Assembly (NCBI RefSeq): GCF_003732275.1
Contig: NZ_MOBM01000039.1
Coordinates: forward strand, 1-64,000
Source of the DNA: Pseudomonas frederiksbergensis
GTDB taxonomy: Bacteria > Pseudomonadota > Gammaproteobacteria > Pseudomonadales > Pseudomonadaceae
Reading direction: 5' to 3'
Length of the DNA: 64,000 nt
Positions 16,569-24,934 of this stretch are shown here, piece after piece. Below the pieces are notes generated by a model. It was given only the letters and a program-made list of their open reading frames with translations. It was not told where the DNA came from and did no database searches. A program made the translations under genes and the position numbers. How positions within the stretch are numbered: position 1 is the stretch's first letter; each line of letters opens with the position of its first letter.

Positions 16569-18362
16569 ATGCATTCCAACACCTCAAGACGCACCTTCGT
16601 GAAGGGCCTGGCCGCTGGCGGGGTTCTTGCTGGCCTCGGGCTGTGGCGCACGCCGGTCTGGGCGGTCACCAGCCCCGGCGAACCAAACGTGCTGGCCGGT
16701 ACCGACTTCGACCTGTTCATCGGCGAAACCCCGGTCAACATCACCGGCAACCCTCGCACCGCGATGACCATCAACGGCGGCATTCCCGGCCCCTTACTGC
16801 GCTGGCGTGAAGGCGACACCGTCACACTGCGGGTGAAGAACAAACTCAAGGACAGCACCTCGATTCACTGGCACGGCATCTTGCTGCCCGCCAATATGGA
16901 CGGGGTGCCAGGCCTGAGCTTTCACGGCATAGAACCGGATGGCATGTACGTTTACCAGTTCAAGGTCCGCCAGAACGGCACTTACTGGTATCACAGCCAT
17001 TCCGGCTTTCAGGAACAGTCCGGGGTTTATGGGCCATTGGTGATCGACGCCAAGGAACCGGAGCCGTTCCAGTACGACCGCGATTACGTGGTGATGCTCA
17101 CCGACTGGACCGACGAAGACGCCGTCGGCCTGATGAGCAAACTCAAGAAACAATCGGATTATTACAACTACCACAAGCGCACCGTGGGCGATTTCATCCA
17201 CGACGTCAGCGAGAAAGGCTGGGGCTCGACGGTTGCCGATCGCAAGATGTGGGCCGAGATGAAGATGAACCCGACCGATCTGGCTGACGTCAGCGGCGTC
17301 ACTTACACCTACTTGATGAACGGCCAGGCGCCGAACATGAACTGGACGGGTGTATTCCGCCCCGGCGAAAAGCTGCGCCTGCGTTTCATCAACGGCTCGT
17401 CCATGACTTACTTCGACGTTCGCATCCCCGGCCTGAAAATGACCGTGGTCGCGGCGGATGGCCAACACGTCAAACCGGTGAGCGTCGACGAATTCCGCAT
17501 CGCGGTGGCGGAGACGTTCGATGTCATCGTCGAGCCGACCCAGGACGCCTACACCCTCTTCGCCCAGTCGATGGATCGAACGGGTTATGCCCGCGGCACC
17601 CTGGCGGTGAAGGCCGGGTTGTCGGCGCCGGTGCCACCGCTGGATCCGCGGCCGCTGGTGACCATGGATGACATGGGCATGGGCGGGATGGATCACGGCA
17701 GCATGGGCGGTGACATGGCGGGTATGGATCACAGTGCCACGCAAGGCATGACGGGCATGGACGGCGGTGACCTGCAGGGCATGGACAACATGACCGGGAT
17801 GGATCACAGCAGCATGGCCATGGGTGGCATGGCCGGTATGCAATCCCATCCAGACACGGAAAAAGACAATCCGCTGGTGGACATGCAAGCCATGAGCCCC
17901 TCGCCGAAACTCGACGACCCGGGCCTTGGCTTGCGCGACAACGGTCGCCGGGTGCTGACCTATTCAGACCTGCGCAGCACCTTCGAAGACCCGGACGGCC
18001 GCGAGCCCGGCCGCACCCTCGAGCTGCACCTCACCGGCCACATGGAGAAATTCGCCTGGTCGTTCAACGGCGTGAAATTCTCCGATGCCGAACCGCTGCG
18101 ACTCAAGTACGGCGAGCGAATCCGGGTGGTGCTGGTCAACGACACGATGATGACTCACCCCATTCATTTGCACGGCATGTGGAGCGATCTCGAAGACGAG
18201 AACGGCCAGTTCATGGTGCGCAAACACACCATCGACATGCCGCCGGGATCAAAGCGCAGCTATCGGGTCACCGCCGACGCGCTCGGCCGCTGGGCCTATC
18301 ACTGCCATCTTCTGTATCACATGGAAATGGGCATGTTCCGTGAAGTTCGCGTGGAAGAATGA
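16569..18362 (+). CDS. copA: Multicopper oxidase CopA, periplasmic copper resistance
   Basis: A 597-residue periplasmic multicopper oxidase that oxidises and sequesters Cu(I). A Tat signal (SRRTFVKG, residues 6-13) shows export in folded, copper-loaded form. Type 2/3 and type 1 copper ligands are visible: HWHG and HSHSG-type blocks (HWHGI near 98, YWYHSHSG near 141), HPIHLHGMW near 528 and HCHLLYHMEMGM near 578. Between 365 and 445 lies an insert with about nine MxGMDHS-type repeats, a low-affinity copper sponge typical of CopA. copB starts 10 bp later. A candidate CopR box precedes the gene, so CopRS-controlled expression is likely. Confidence 0.95.
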   Translation: MHSNTSRRTFVKGLAAGGVLAGLGLWRTPVWAVTSPGEPNVLAGTDFDLFIGETPVNITGNPRTAMTINGGIPGPLLRWREGDTVTLRVKNKLKDSTSIHWHGILLPANMDGVPGLSFHGIEPDGMYVYQFKVRQNGTYWYHSHSGFQEQSGVYGPLVIDAKEPEPFQYDRDYVVMLTDWTDEDAVGLMSKLKKQSDYYNYHKRTVGDFIHDVSEKGWGSTVADRKMWAEMKMNPTDLADVSGVTYTYLMNGQAPNMNWTGVFRPGEKLRLRFINGSSMTYFDVRIPGLKMTVVAADGQHVKPVSVDEFRIAVAETFDVIVEPTQDAYTLFAQSMDRTGYARGTLAVKAGLSAPVPPLDPRPLVTMDDMGMGGMDHGSMGGDMAGMDHSATQGMTGMDGGDLQGMDNMTGMDHSSMAMGGMAGMQSHPDTEKDNPLVDMQAMSPSPKLDDPGLGLRDNGRRVLTYSDLRSTFEDPDGREPGRTLELHLTGHMEKFAWSFNGVKFSDAEPLRLKYGERIRVVLVNDTMMTHPIHLHGMWSDLEDENGQFMVRKHTIDMPPGSKRSYRVTADALGRWAYHCHLLYHMEMGMFREVRVEE

Positions 18363-18372
18363 GGCGCTACCC

Positions 18373-19263
18373 ATGACCAGACTGATTCGCTCTACCCGCC
18401 TCGCTTTGGCACTCGCTGGCTTCACGGCTTCTTCGGCCATGGCCGCCACCGGTGACATGCAGGGCATGGACCATAGCCAGATGTCGGGCATGGATCACAG
18501 CCAAATGCAGAGCATGGACGACGGCCAGATGCAGCCCGCCGCGCCAACCCAAAGCCGCACGCCGATCCCGGCATTGACCGACGCCGACCGCGCCGCCGTG
18601 TACGTCAGCCCCGCCGGCCACGCCGTGCATGACACCGCGCTCAACTATTACTTCCTCGCCGACAAACTCGAATGGCAGGACGCCGACGACGGCAGCGCGT
18701 TGGCCTGGGATCTGTCCGGGTGGATCGGCGGCGACATCGATCGCCTGTGGCTGCGCTCCGAAGGCGAACGCGTCAATGGCAAAACCGAAGACGCCGAAGT
18801 CCAGGCCCTCTGGGGCCACGCGATCAGCCCATGGTGGGACGTGGTGACCGGCGTGCGCCAGGATTTCAAACCCGGCGATCCGCAAACCTGGGCCGCGTTC
18901 GGCGTGCAAGGCATGGCGTTGTACAACTTCGAAACCGAGGCCACCGCCTTCATCGGCGAAGGTGGCCAGACCGCCGCACGGCTGGAAGGTGACTACGACA
19001 TTCTGCTCACCAACCGGCTGATTTTGCAGCCGACCGCCGAGCTCAACGTCTACGGCAAAAACGACCCGCAGCGGGGCATCGGCTCCGGGCTGTCCAACAC
19101 CGAAGCCGGCCTGCGATTGCGCTATGAAATTCGCCGGGAATTCGCGCCCTACATCGGCGTGACCTGGAACCGCACCTACGGCAAAACCGCCGACTACGCC
19201 AGGGACGAAGGCGAGGACCGCAGCGAAGCCCGCCTCGTGGTCGGCGTTCGGTTGTGGTTCTAA
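18373..19263 (+). CDS. copB: Outer-membrane copper resistance protein CopB
   Basis: A 296-residue outer-membrane beta-barrel protein that binds copper. A signal peptide (about 1-24) is followed by Met/His-rich repeats (MQGMDHS, MSGMDHS, MQSMDDG) at about 28-55 and the CopB domain, which ends with Phe as is usual for barrels (GVRLWF). The ATG at 18373 is chosen because it follows copA by 10 bp and starts a normal signal peptide; an upstream ATG inside copA at 18340 would not. It is the second gene of copABCD. Confidence 0.92.
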   Translation: MTRLIRSTRLALALAGFTASSAMAATGDMQGMDHSQMSGMDHSQMQSMDDGQMQPAAPTQSRTPIPALTDADRAAVYVSPAGHAVHDTALNYYFLADKLEWQDADDGSALAWDLSGWIGGDIDRLWLRSEGERVNGKTEDAEVQALWGHAISPWWDVVTGVRQDFKPGDPQTWAAFGVQGMALYNFETEATAFIGEGGQTAARLEGDYDILLTNRLILQPTAELNVYGKNDPQRGIGSGLSNTEAGLRLRYEIRREFAPYIGVTWNRTYGKTADYARDEGEDRSEARLVVGVRLWF

Positions 19264-19318
19264 ACGCTTCAATTCAAAAACCTAAAAACCAACCGCTTAA
19301 AGCGGTAAGAGGCCTTGC

Positions 19319-19702
19319 ATGCGCACACTCAAAACCACCGCTGTTGCCATCGCACTTTCCACCGGGCTGCTCATGAGCGCACTGGCTCAAGCCCACCCGA
19401 AACTGCTCTCCTCCACCCCGGCCGAAGGCGCGGACGGCGCAGCACCCAGCAACATCGAACTGCGCTTCTCCGAAAACCTTATGACCCAATTCTCCGGCGC
19501 CAAACTGGTCATGACCGAAATGCCCGGCATGGCCCACTCGCCCATGCCGATGAAGGCTAAAGTATCCGGCGGCAGCGACCCGAAAACCATGCTCATCACC
19601 CCGCTCTCACCACTGCCCACAGGCAGCTACAAAGTCGAATGGCGCGCCGTGTCTTCGGACACTCACCCGATCACCGGCAACGTTACGTTCAAAGTGAAGT
19701 GA
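19319..19702 (+). CDS. copC: Periplasmic copper-binding protein CopC
   Basis: A 127-residue periplasmic protein that binds Cu(II) and Cu(I) and hands copper to CopD. Signal cleavage at AQA leaves His as residue 1 (HPKLLSSTPAEG), the N-terminal Cu(II) ligand of the family. The Met-rich loop MTEMPGMAHSPMPM, the binding site for Cu(I), and the C-terminal SSDTHPITG with further ligands are all present. It ends 3 bp before copD. Confidence 0.94.
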   Translation: MRTLKTTAVAIALSTGLLMSALAQAHPKLLSSTPAEGADGAAPSNIELRFSENLMTQFSGAKLVMTEMPGMAHSPMPMKAKVSGGSDPKTMLITPLSPLPTGSYKVEWRAVSSDTHPITGNVTFKVK

Positions 19703-19705
19703 TGG

Positions 19706-20629
19706 ATGAGCGACTCAATCAGCATTGCCCTGCGCTTTGCGTTGTATGTGGATTTGATGCTGTTGTTTGGGCTGGCGCTTTTTGGGCTGTACAGCCTTAA
19801 AGGGCGGGAGCGGATGTCGGGAACGGTGTTGCCGTTCCGGTCGATGTTTGCGGGGACGGCAGTGCTGGGTGCGCTGCTGTCCGTTGCCAGCATGCTGATG
19901 ATGGTGAGCGCCATGAGCGGGGAATCGGACTTCGCCGAACTGCGTCCGCACATCGAAATGATGGTGCTGGAAACGGACGTAGGGTTGGCGTGTGTGGTTC
20001 GCATCGTTGCGCTGGTGATTGCCGGTTTGGCGGTGATGCTCCGTGCGCCAGGCCTCAGCTTGTTGGTCGCAGCTTTTGCCGGCGCTATCGCCCTCTCCAG
20101 CTTGGCCTGGAACGGACATGGGGCGATGGATGAAGGCAGTCGTCGTGATTGGCATTTCGCGGTGGATATTCTGCACTTGCTGGCGGCTGGAGCCTGGCTT
20201 GGGGCGTTGCTGGCGTTTGCGTTGATGGCGAAAATCAATGCCCTGCAAACCGAAGCGCGCATCCGGTTGTTGGTCCGCGCGGTTAATCGATTTGAGGTGA
20301 TTGGCGCGGTCATCGTGGTGCTCATCACGGTGACGGGGGTTGTGAATTATCTGTTCATCGTCGGGCCAAAACTGGATGAAGTTTTTCTCAGTACTTATGG
20401 GGTTTTGCTGTTCATCAAAGTGATGCTGTTTGCCGGGATGCTCGTGCTCGCCGCGCTGAACCGGTTTCACCTTGGGCCGTTTTTGGAGCGGTCGTTGCGG
20501 GACGGGCAATACACGGTCGCCGCCAATGCGTTGCGGCGTAGCGTGGTGGTGGAATGGGTGGCGGCGGTGTTGATTGTGGGGTTGGTGGCTTGGTTGGGGA
20601 CGTTGAGCCCGGAGATGGACGTTCTGTAG
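19706..20629 (+). CDS. copD: Inner-membrane copper transport protein CopD
   Basis: A 307-residue integral membrane protein with about eight hydrophobic segments, beginning right after copC. CopD works with CopC to bring copper across the inner membrane, possibly to supply cuproenzymes. Family features seen are the WHFAVDILHLLAAGAWLGALL segment with conserved His and Trp, and the paired histidines in the FHLGPF region. The gene ends copABCD. The 172 bp to the next gene carry no clear terminator. Confidence 0.9.
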   Translation: MSDSISIALRFALYVDLMLLFGLALFGLYSLKGRERMSGTVLPFRSMFAGTAVLGALLSVASMLMMVSAMSGESDFAELRPHIEMMVLETDVGLACVVRIVALVIAGLAVMLRAPGLSLLVAAFAGAIALSSLAWNGHGAMDEGSRRDWHFAVDILHLLAAGAWLGALLAFALMAKINALQTEARIRLLVRAVNRFEVIGAVIVVLITVTGVVNYLFIVGPKLDEVFLSTYGVLLFIKVMLFAGMLVLAALNRFHLGPFLERSLRDGQYTVAANALRRSVVVEWVAAVLIVGLVAWLGTLSPEMDVL

Positions 20630-20801
20630 AGAATGTAATCAGGGAAACACGCTCTACAGCATCCGATGACCGGCCATAGCAGTCAGTGGACAGGATGAGG
20701 GGCCTTTACTAGCGTCTAACCACACTAGATTTCAAGCCAGAGGGTTCAACACCCAAGCGCCAAGGTGAAAAAGAGGCGCAATTATCGAAAGGAGATCGAA
20801 A

Positions 20802-21143
20802 ATGGCTGAAGTAATGAAAGTAGTGGATGTCGAGTTAAAATTACTTAAATCAAACCCACCGCAGCTACACATATCGGCAATTGGCCTCGTGAGTTCTGCT
20901 GGATGGACAAACCCGAGACTGGAGCCACGGGTTTATATTCAGTTCCCGCCTGACGGCATTCAAGACTTCGATTTTGTCGCTGATCCGCCCCAAGGAGCTG
21001 CTATACAGGTCATCCTTCCCATCGACGCATCAAAACTTTGGAAAGAGCCGCCACTCGATAAACTCAAGGGAGTAAGAGTCCACTCTGCCAGCAACTCGAT
21101 TGAAGCTCATCTTAAGAGTTCGAAGTCCGTGGCTTGTGGATAA
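20802..21143 (+). CDS. Unknown cytoplasmic protein
   Basis: A 113-residue protein that I do not recognise. It has no signal peptide or membrane helix. The first 80 residues alternate in a beta-rich pattern (VVDVELKLL, PQLHISAIGLV, RVYIQFPP, FDFVADPP, AIQVILPI) suggestive of a small beta-sandwich, and the end is short and charged. The ribosome-binding site AAAGGAGA eight bases before ATG 20802 supports translation. It is flanked by the two copper clusters but shows no Met/His-rich metal site. Confidence 0.6.
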   Translation: MAEVMKVVDVELKLLKSNPPQLHISAIGLVSSAGWTNPRLEPRVYIQFPPDGIQDFDFVADPPQGAAIQVILPIDASKLWKEPPLDKLKGVRVHSASNSIEAHLKSSKSVACG

Positions 21144-21159
21144 ACAACTAATGTGAAGG

Positions 21160-21190
21160 GATACGTGTCGGGCCTTGCCTGGCACGTATC
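21160..21190. terminator. Hairpin after the unknown gene
   Basis: GATACGTG at 21160-21167 and CACGTATC at 21183-21190 form a perfect 8-bp stem with a further inner GG/CC pairing. No T run follows, so terminator function is uncertain. Confidence 0.45.
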
Positions 21191-21227
21191 ACGCATTGGA
21201 ACGAATGGGTATTGGGACACTGGAGGA

Positions 21228-21345
21228 CAGTCGAGAAGCGCTTTCACTACACTGACTCCCGCTTGAACCCCACTCCGTCACAAAAGCCCGATAACAATGA
21301 AAACCATAAAAAGCACAATGATGCTCTATGGCCCGCTGGCTCTAT
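21228..21345 (+). repeat. Truncated copy of the pheC-like gene's promoter and first codons
   Basis: This segment repeats 24817-24934 with only scattered differences: the GTCxAGAAGCG...TTTCACTACACTGA leader, the TCACAAAAGCCCGATAACA stretch before the ATG, and the start MKTIKSTMML. In this copy the reading frame (ATG 21297) runs only 21 codons, to TAA at 21360, after which similarity ends. It is a 5' gene remnant. The two copies are in direct orientation and enclose the copper cassette 21.5-24.75 kb. Confidence 0.85.
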
Positions 21346-21370
21346 CCTGCGCAGCACAATAAGCCTCTGT

Positions 21371-21400
21371 AGGCGTTGTTTGATATGGATCAACAACGCC
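21371..21400. repeat. Inverted repeat upstream of the Met-rich copper protein
   Basis: GGCGTTGTTTGAT and ATCAACAACGCC form a 12-bp stem with one bulged base around a 5-base loop. It is 110 bp upstream of the next gene. It could be an operator or a terminator hairpin; no T run follows. Confidence 0.45.
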
Positions 21401-21509
21401 CTCCGGTCGTAGCGTAAGTTCGGGATTATTCCCTTCTATCGGGAACACGACATGCTCTGATCCGCAGCTGCTTAGCGCTGCCGATCCCCCTAATATTGTG
21501 GAGATTGTC

Positions 21510-21914
21510 ATGCACACCTACGTCAAATCGCTCATAGCCGCACTGCTCATCAGCAGCCCATTGCCAGTGCTGGCCACCGACGAACATCACCCCGAAACAG
21601 CGCCTGCCGCCCCCACAACCGACTCAACCCAAACCACGCCCATACAAGACAAGGCCATGAGCGAACAGATGCAGAAAATGCAGGCGGCCCACGACAAAAT
21701 GATCGCCGCCAAAACCCCGGCCGAACGTCAGGCGGCGATGCAGGAAGCCATGACCACGATGAAGAACGGCATGGGCATGATGCACGACAATTGCAAAGGC
21801 ATGGGGATGGGCATGTCCGGCGGCAAGGATGGCCAGGGCACGGCGATGATGGACATGATGATGAAAATGATGGATCAGCAATCCAGCATGATGAAGACGC
21901 CGATGGGCCAATAA
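21510..21914 (+). CDS. Met-rich periplasmic protein of the copper cassette
   Basis: A 134-residue exported protein. A signal peptide (about 1-23, cleavage at VLA) precedes a His/Pro/Thr-rich linker, a helical segment (about 50-90: MSEQMQKMQAAHDKMIAAK) and a strongly Met-rich tail with GMGMGMSGG and MMDMMMKMMDQQSSMMK. Met clusters like these bind Cu(I) or Ag(I). The ATG at 21510 has GGAG seven bases upstream. It is the first gene of a run with DUF2933 and a copper ATPase, so it is probably a periplasmic copper acceptor. I know no gene name for it. Confidence 0.75.
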   Translation: MHTYVKSLIAALLISSPLPVLATDEHHPETAPAAPTTDSTQTTPIQDKAMSEQMQKMQAAHDKMIAAKTPAERQAAMQEAMTTMKNGMGMMHDNCKGMGMGMSGGKDGQGTAMMDMMMKMMDQQSSMMKTPMGQ

Positions 21915-21998
21915 ATCTCACTCGTCGCTGAGGTTCGCACTGGCCGGTTTGGCAGGACGAAACCCTTATGACATTCTCGTCAGAATGGAGCTCGCCAC

Positions 21999-22205
21999 AT
22001 GAACCACTCACCACCCTCGACGCCTCCAGCCTCCTCCTTCTGGCGCAGTAAACCCGGCATCGCGCTGGGCATGCTGCTGGTGATCGGTCTGTTTTACCTG
22101 GCCCGCGAGCATTACGGCCATATCTCCCCGATTCTGCCCTACCTGATTCTATTGCTGTGCCCGCTGATGCACCTGTTTGGCCATCACCACGGCGGCAGGC
22201 ACTGA
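21999..22205 (+). CDS. DUF2933 small membrane protein
   Basis: A 68-residue protein with two short hydrophobic segments (about 20-35 and 43-60) and a C-terminal His-rich tail (LMHLFGHHHGGRH). This is the DUF2933 pattern, which recurs next to copper and heavy-metal ATPases and in multi-metal islands. The function is unknown; the His tail suggests metal contact at the membrane. ATGGAGCTCGCCAC upstream gives a GGAG ribosome-binding site. It ends 3 bp before the ATPase ATG, so translation is probably coupled. Confidence 0.8.
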   Translation: MNHSPPSTPPASSFWRSKPGIALGMLLVIGLFYLAREHYGHISPILPYLILLLCPLMHLFGHHHGGRH

Positions 22206-22208
22206 CCC

Positions 22209-24389
22209 ATGCATCGCCATAACGGACATCTGGATGACTTCAAGTCACCTGCTCAGACGCAGCAGGCACCGGAGTCGGCGGCAACCGAAAAAGAGTACAC
22301 CTGCCCCATGCACCCGGAAATCCGCAAGCGCGGCCCGGGTACATGCCCCAAGTGCGGCATGACCCTGGAACCGGTTTTGCCCGAACTGGAGGAAGCAGGC
22401 AATCCTGAGCTCGAGGACTTTTCCCGGCGCTTCTGGTGGACCCTGCCGCTGACTCTGGCCGTCACCGCGCTGGCCATGGGTGGTCATGCCTTGAATCTGT
22501 TTCACGGTGCCACACAGAACGGGGTCGAATTGGTGCTCGCCGCGCCTGTCGTGCTGTGGGCCGGCTGGCCGTTCTATGTGCGCGGCGTGCGTTCCGTCAT
22601 CCAGCGCAGCCCCAATATGTGGACGCTGATCGGCCTCGGTACCGCCGCAGCCTTCCTCTACAGCCTTGCCGCCACGCTGGCACCCGGCCTGTTTCCAGCC
22701 ACCTTCATGATGGACGGCCGGGTGGGCGTGTACTACGAAGCGGCGGCGGTAATCATCTCCTTGACACTGCTCGGACAAATACTCGAACTCAAGGCGCGCT
22801 CGCAAACCTCGGCTGCGATCAAATCCCTGCTCGGCCTGGCGCCCAAGACCGCGCGCCGGATCAACGTCGATGGCAGCGAAGCGGACATTGCCCTGAGCCA
22901 TGTGCACAGCGGCGATACCTTGCGCGTGCGCCCCGGTGAGAAAGTCCCGGTCGACGGTGTGGTGCTGCAGGGTGAAAGTGCGGTGGACGAATCCATGCTC
23001 ACAGGCGAGCCGGTCCCCGTGATGAAACGCCCTGGCGACGAGCTGATCGGTGCGACTCTCAATACCCACGGAAGCCTGGTGATGCAGGCGCAGAAAGTCG
23101 GCTCTTCCACCGTGCTCGCGCAAATTGTGCAAATGGTGGTCCAGGCACAACGCTCCAAGGCCCCCATGCAACGCCTGGCAGACGTGATTGCCGGCTACTT
23201 CGTCATGGTAGTGATCGCCATCGCCGCCCTGACCTTTGTCGGCTGGGGGCTGTGGGGGCCGCAACCGAGCTGGGTGTTCGGCCTCATCAATGCGGTGGCC
23301 GTGCTGATCATCGCCTGCCCGTGCGCCCTCGGCCTGGCCACACCGATGTCGGTGATGGTCGCCACCGGTAAGGCTGCCAGCAGCGGCGTGCTCTTCCGGG
23401 ATGCGGCGGCGATCGAGAACTTGCGCAAGATCGACATCCTGATCGTGGACAAAACCGGCACCCTCACTGAAGGTCGCCCGGCCTTCCACAGCGTCGAACC
23501 TGCGCCTGGCTACAGTGCTGACGAAGTGCTGCGTCTGGCCGCCAGCCTCGACCAGGGCAGCGAGCACCCGTTGGCCCACGCCATCGTCGAGCGCGCTCGC
23601 GCCAACGGCCTGGTATTGAGCACAGCGCAGACGTTCGAATCGGCGTCAGGGATCGGCGTGCGCGGACAAGTCGACGGGCACCGCGTTCAACTGGGCAACA
23701 CCGCCCTGATGGCTGAAGCCGGCGTCGCCATCGAAGCCCTGCAGCCCAACGCCGAGCAACTGCGCAGCGACGGAACCAGCATCATGTACCTGGCCGTGGA
23801 TGGCGTGCTCGCAGGGCTACTCGCCGTCGCCGACCCAATCAAACCCACCACCCGGCTCGCCGTCGAACGCCTCCAGGCCGATGGCGTGCGAGTGATTATG
23901 GCGACCGGAGACGGCCTCACCACCGCCCGCGCCGTCGCCCGCCAACTGGGCATCGAAGAAGTCCACGGCGAGGTCAAACCACAGGACAAGGAACGCTTGG
24001 CCGCCGGATTGCAGGAACGCGGGCACCGTGTGGCAATGGCCGGCGATGGCATCAACGACGCCCCGGCCCTGGCCCGTGCCGACGTCGGTATCGCCATGGG
24101 CACCGGCACCGATGTCGCCATGAACAGCGCTCAGGTGACCTTGGTCAAGGGCGACCTGCTCGGCATCCTGCATGCCCGCAGCCTGTCGGTGGCAACCGTA
24201 CGCAACATGCACCAGAACCTGGCCTTTGCCCTGGCCTACAACGCCATGGGCATCCCCCTCGCCGCCGGGTTGTTCTACCCGCTGACCGGGCATCTGTTGT
24301 CCCCGTTGGTGGCTGCACTGGCCATGAGCGTCAGCTCTGCCTCAGTGGTATTCAACGCCTTGCGCCTGCGCCAGGCCTCGATTGACTGA
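22209..24389 (+). CDS. Copper-exporting P1B-type ATPase with N-terminal heavy-metal-binding domain
   Basis: A 726-residue inner-membrane pump that exports Cu(I) or Ag(I). In place of CxxC HMA domains it has a short heavy-metal-binding motif (YTCPMHPEIRKRGPGTCPKCGM, residues about 30-51, shown here without interruption only for its CPMHP and CPKCGM cores), as in SilP/CopF-like pumps. The CPC ion motif is near 368 (IIACPCALG), the phosphorylated Asp in DKTGT near 414, the SEHPLAHAIV histidine loop near 455, and GDGINDAP near 612. Eight transmembrane segments are expected. It is last in a short operon with the Met-rich and DUF2933 genes; a separate CueR-type promoter follows for copZ. Confidence 0.92.
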   Translation: MHRHNGHLDDFKSPAQTQQAPESAATEKEYTCPMHPEIRKRGPGTCPKCGMTLEPVLPELEEAGNPELEDFSRRFWWTLPLTLAVTALAMGGHALNLFHGATQNGVELVLAAPVVLWAGWPFYVRGVRSVIQRSPNMWTLIGLGTAAAFLYSLAATLAPGLFPATFMMDGRVGVYYEAAAVIISLTLLGQILELKARSQTSAAIKSLLGLAPKTARRINVDGSEADIALSHVHSGDTLRVRPGEKVPVDGVVLQGESAVDESMLTGEPVPVMKRPGDELIGATLNTHGSLVMQAQKVGSSTVLAQIVQMVVQAQRSKAPMQRLADVIAGYFVMVVIAIAALTFVGWGLWGPQPSWVFGLINAVAVLIIACPCALGLATPMSVMVATGKAASSGVLFRDAAAIENLRKIDILIVDKTGTLTEGRPAFHSVEPAPGYSADEVLRLAASLDQGSEHPLAHAIVERARANGLVLSTAQTFESASGIGVRGQVDGHRVQLGNTALMAEAGVAIEALQPNAEQLRSDGTSIMYLAVDGVLAGLLAVADPIKPTTRLAVERLQADGVRVIMATGDGLTTARAVARQLGIEEVHGEVKPQDKERLAAGLQERGHRVAMAGDGINDAPALARADVGIAMGTGTDVAMNSAQVTLVKGDLLGILHARSLSVATVRNMHQNLAFALAYNAMGIPLAAGLFYPLTGHLLSPLVAALAMSVSSASVVFNALRLRQASID

Positions 24390-24404
24390 GCACGAAACAA
24401 GCGC

Positions 24405-24435
24405 TTGACCTTGCCATCGTGACAAGGTCAACGAT
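24405..24435 (+). promoter_or_regulatory. CueR-type promoter of copZ
   Basis: A -35 box TTGACC and a -10-like AACGAT are separated by 19 bp, and the spacer carries the dyad ACCTTGCC-N5-GACAAGGT (24408-24428). A long 19-bp spacer with an ACCTTGCC-type dyad is the hallmark of promoters activated by CueR, the MerR-family Cu(I) sensor. cueR itself is not in the window. Confidence 0.75.
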
Positions 24436-24479
24436 GACTTCAAGCGCTGATGGGCGCCGCCACCAAAGAGGTTTTATCC

Positions 24480-24749
24480 ATGAACAGTATTGAACTGCAC
24501 GTCGAAGGCATGAGCTGCAGCAGCTGCGTCAAACACGTCAACGCGGCACTGCAACCGCTGGCGGGGGTTGGCGAAGTGACGGTCGATCTGGCCCATGGCC
24601 GGGTCAAGGTGACGGGCGATGTACAAAGCAACACCCTGATTTCTGCGCTGACGGAGGCTGGTTATCCGGCAAGCCTGTTGGCCGCAGACATTGATGAGCG
24701 TGTCAGGAAAACGTCCGGGTGTGGGGGCTCCAGTTGCTGCTGTCATTGA
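24480..24749 (+). CDS. copZ: CopZ-type copper chaperone with Cys-rich tail
   Basis: An 89-residue cytoplasmic protein with one heavy-metal-associated (HMA) ferredoxin-like domain. The metal site is GMSCSSC near residues 9-15. After the domain (about residue 68) the chain continues into a tail ending GCGGSSCCCH, five more Cys and a His that could form an additional Cu(I) site; standard CopZ proteins stop at about 65-70 residues. It lies 90 bp after the ATPase behind a CueR-type promoter, so it probably delivers Cu(I) to that pump. ATG 24480 is preceded by AGAGG. Confidence 0.85.
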   Translation: MNSIELHVEGMSCSSCVKHVNAALQPLAGVGEVTVDLAHGRVKVTGDVQSNTLISALTEAGYPASLLAADIDERVRKTSGCGGSSCCCH

Positions 24750-24816
24750 GCCGGGCCATCGGTGGATGTCGTGGCATCGTCATCCAGCGTGCTGGCCGCT
24801 GCGGCGTGATGGATGA

Positions 24817-24934
24817 CAGTCAAGAAGCGGTTTCACTACACTGATCCCGCCTTGCCCCTACTCCATCACAAAAGCCCGATAACAATGAAAACCATAAAAA
24901 GCACAATGATGCTCTGTGGCCTGCTCGCGTTAGC
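24817..24934 (+). repeat. Full-gene copy of the duplicated 5' segment
   Basis: Intact partner of the repeat at 21228-21345: leader plus the first ~17 codons of the pheC-like gene. Differences from the other copy include a rearranged GATCCCGCCTT versus GACTCCCGCTT stretch. Confidence 0.85.
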
